Shown piece after piece: positions 62,801 through 64,000 of a stretch of DNA of 64,000 bases. Location of the stretch: positions 1 to 64,000 of the forward strand of contig NZ_SOHL01000006.1 in NCBI RefSeq assembly GCF_004403985.1, in the 5' to 3' direction. The position numbers were made by a program, and so were the translations under genes. Under the pieces are notes generated by a model, which was not told the origin of the DNA, ran no database searches, and saw nothing but the letters and a program-made list of their open reading frames with translations. The DNA is from Cryobacterium gelidum. Its GTDB lineage: Bacteria > Actinomycetota > Actinomycetes > Actinomycetales > Microbacteriaceae. How positions within the stretch are numbered: the first letter of the stretch is position 1; each line of letters opens with the position of its first letter.

Positions 62801-64000
62801 TGGCTGCGCCGAACGAGTCGGCCAGCAGCGCGCCGGTCGTGACCGGGTCGACTCCGGCCGGGTAGTGCAAGCCGAGGTCGTAGAGGTAGAAGCGGCGCCC
62901 GTCGGTGGTCTGAATCTCGAACGGCACCTCATCGAGCACCTCGAGCCCGAGATTCTGCAGAAACGGCAGAATCTGGCTGAGGCTTTTCGGTTCGGTCATG
63001 TAGAGCTTGATGCGCGCGTCTTCGCCGGGGTCGCCGGACGTTTTCGGCAGGTATACGTGCAACCCGAGGCGAGCATGGGTCTCAGCGGATGCCCCGCCCT
63101 GCGCGGCGCAGGCCTCGAACCGCCCGATGTCTTCGAGGGCGTCGGTGATTTCGTAGTCGATCTGGTAGCTGTCGGGAAATGCGTCGGCCCAGACGTTCGA
63201 CAGGTGCTCGGCCTCTTCGACCGAGTGTGTCTCGCGCAGTTCGTCGCTGATCCCCTGGGGCCAGGACCGCACGGCCAAAGCCAGGCGGTGTTCCAGCGCC
63301 GCGGCATCGACAGAGTCGGCCGAGACGTCTTTGGGCAAGCGGATGCGATAGAAGAGGCGGGCGAGCGCCGATTCGGTCATACGCGCTTCGAAGTCGAGTG
63401 AATCCGAGCTGAACGTCTCCTGCAATTCTTTCTCAATGCGCAGCCGCACGGTCGTGTTGTAGCGGTCACGGGGCAGGTAGACGAGCGCCGACATGAAACG
63501 GCCGTAAATGTCGGGCCGCAGGAACAGCCGGGTACGGCGACGCTCCTGCAGGCGCTGAATCGCGAGCGACACGGCCACCAGTGCGGGCACCTCGATCTGG
63601 AACAGTTCGTCCCGCGGATAGGTTTCCATAATGCCGAGAAGATCTTTGCCGCTGTGCGACTCGGGCGGAAAACCAACCTCGGTCATGACGGCCTTGACCT
63701 TCTCGCGCAACACCGGCACGGCGGTGACCGAGCTGGTGTAGGCGCTCGCAGCGAACAAACCGATGAAGCGCTGCTCGCCATTGACCTGGCCGGCGGCATC
63801 GAAACTCTTGATGCCGATGTAGTCGAAGTAGGCCGGACGATGAACGGTGGACCGGGAGTTGGCCTTGGTGATCACGAGGGCCGCGCGCTCACGCGCTTTT
63901 TGACGGCCGGCATCCGTGAGGTGCTGGATCTGGTGGCGGTCGTCGGCGGAACGCAGCAGGCCGAGGCCGCTGCCTTCGATGAGCGTGAGCACGTCTTCGC
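59895..64000 (-). CDS. NAD-specific glutamate dehydrogenase, large type (5' end missing)
   Basis: Over 1365 residues of the roughly 1600-residue NAD-GDH class. The N-terminal regulatory part has VHRPAYFDYIGIKSFDAAGQVNGEQRFIGLF. The catalytic part carries PTGAKGGFFAKKLPDPGVDR with the active-site Lys, VGVGDMSGDVFGNGMLLSEH and GEGGNLGFTQLGRIE (nucleotide-binding). A long C-terminal helical region follows. It interconverts glutamate and 2-oxoglutarate with NAD(H), usually in the catabolic direction, which fits the glutamate produced by the hut pathway. The gene leaves the window at its 5' end. Confidence 0.96.
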   Translation of the reverse strand, partial: EDVLTLIEGSGLGLLRSADDRHQIQHLTDAGRQKARERAALVITKANSRSTVHRPAYFDYIGIKSFDAAGQVNGEQRFIGLFAASAYTSSVTAVPVLREKVKAVMTEVGFPPESHSGKDLLGIMETYPRDELFQIEVPALVAVSLAIQRLQERRRTRLFLRPDIYGRFMSALVYLPRDRYNTTVRLRIEKELQETFSSDSLDFEARMTESALARLFYRIRLPKDVSADSVDAAALEHRLALAVRSWPQGISDELRETHSVEEAEHLSNVWADAFPDSYQIDYEITDALEDIGRFEACAAQGGASAETHARLGLHVYLPKTSGDPGEDARIKLYMTEPKSLSQILPFLQNLGLEVLDEVPFEIQTTDGRRFYLYDLGLHYPAGVDPVTTGALLADSFGAAISGAIESDTLDRLVLQDGIPWHRVVILRSYAKYLRQIGNTNSYGFVANALLANPAVTSRLVALFEARFDPDLSDDERMLRVADVREQLRVAMEQVATLDADRVLRTLITLIEASLRTNFFQYKPYLSIKLDPSQIGQMPSPKPMYEIWVYSPRVEGVHLRFGKVARGGLRWSDRREDFRTEVLGLVKAQTVKNAVIVPTGAKGGFFAKKLPDPGVDRAPWLAEGIESYKTFIRGLLDLTDNLVAEADGEHVVAPRRVVRHDDDDSYLVVAADKGTASFSDIANGLAAEYGFWLGDAFASGGSVGYDHKEMGITAKGAWESVKRHFSELGVDTQIEDFTVVGVGDMSGDVFGNGMLLSEHIKLVAAFDHRHIFLDPNPDPARSFAERARLFELPRSSWADYSTDLISTGGGVFPRQAKVVPISAEVQVVLGLPETTTQLSPPELLRAILLAPTDLLYNGGIGTYVKESSETAAQVGDKANDGIRVDGKDLRVKVVGEGGNLGFTQLGRIEAALAGVILNTDAIDNSAGVDCSDHEVNIKIFVDRMVAAGKLDPAERAEFLAEMTDEVGRLVLVDNVDQNILLLNDRVLVNNWSPSYERLMNWLEKSGGLQRELEALPTTATLRERLDRGQGLTSPELSVLSAYAKIELATALRDSDLADDPWFGSTLRRYFPTHLVERFDAELDTHPLRREIIATVVANDMINLGGITFAFRTMEETSANEATIARAFVALREIFDLDTMVGELNALPSSFPTAKWTAIHLDIRRLLDRAVRWQVNHGGSLPVAAVIAKYKPQIALMRERLGDYLQGTDLQRLKMQEERARESGLPDDLGRRWSELFEAYALLDVAKVAARANVQVTEVAAIYYTVYNRFGVDNLLERITKLPRKDRWQALARAALRDDLYSTVADMVRSVLDETAAGAPEERLLAWEELNAEQLGRARSVFKEVNSLAQDDMASLSVAVRLLRSIVRR

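Overview
The window is a high-GC actinomycete chromosome segment, most likely from the Microbacteriaceae. The pointers are dense short-spaced genes, ATGA overlaps, a DUF222/HNH endonuclease with a low-complexity linker, a very large NAD-type glutamate dehydrogenase, a mycoredoxin-like glutaredoxin and a histidine-use cluster. A remnant of a DUF3494 ice-binding protein hints at a cold-adapted lineage. No tRNA, rRNA or CRISPR array was seen.

Region A (about 1-26.4 kb) is accessory DNA. It holds many unrelated single genes on both strands: four GNAT-type acyltransferases or remnants, a NodA-like acyltransferase, lipoproteins, a RidA protein, a small-molecule kinase-like protein, a DUF1579 protein, a DUF3052/VOC pair with a divergent WYL regulator, katG and a secreted subtilase. 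It also holds a four-gene lipoprotein/efflux operon, an intact IS30 element, an IS3 element with a broken orfB, and fragments of IS30, IS21 and IS1380 elements. A degenerate, partly palindromic element of about 26 bp recurs at least 17 times between 0.4 and 24.2 kb. It lies mostly between genes, and every copy I found reads in the same direction whatever the direction of the neighbouring genes. This looks like a cassette array with attC-like logic, but no integrase is present here and the canonical attC core is not matched. It is the most interesting feature of the window.

Region B (about 26.5-64 kb) looks like stable chromosome. It starts with a DUF808 membrane protein and a MerR regulator divergent from a SulP anion transporter. 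Long-form isocitrate lyase (aceA), a 49-residue zinc-ribbon gene, an MFS exporter, a threonine synthase-like enzyme and an alpha/beta hydrolase follow. An IclR regulator precedes hutU-hutF-hutI, which take urocanate to formylglutamate by the deiminase route; hutH is not in the window. Next come HNH endonuclease, oligopeptidase B, a SNF2 helicase and an aldo/keto reductase. A tight operon encodes an acyl-CoA dehydrogenase-like protein, a PIG-L deacetylase/NodS-like methyltransferase fusion and a GT2 glycosyltransferase. The end of the window holds Dps, a MOSC protein, an orphan DarT-like ADP-ribosyltransferase, a TauE/SafE transporter, a nuclease-like phosphodiesterase, a histidine phosphatase, small hypotheticals and a partial NAD-glutamate dehydrogenase.

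All calls come from reading the translated sequence by eye; no database search was run.
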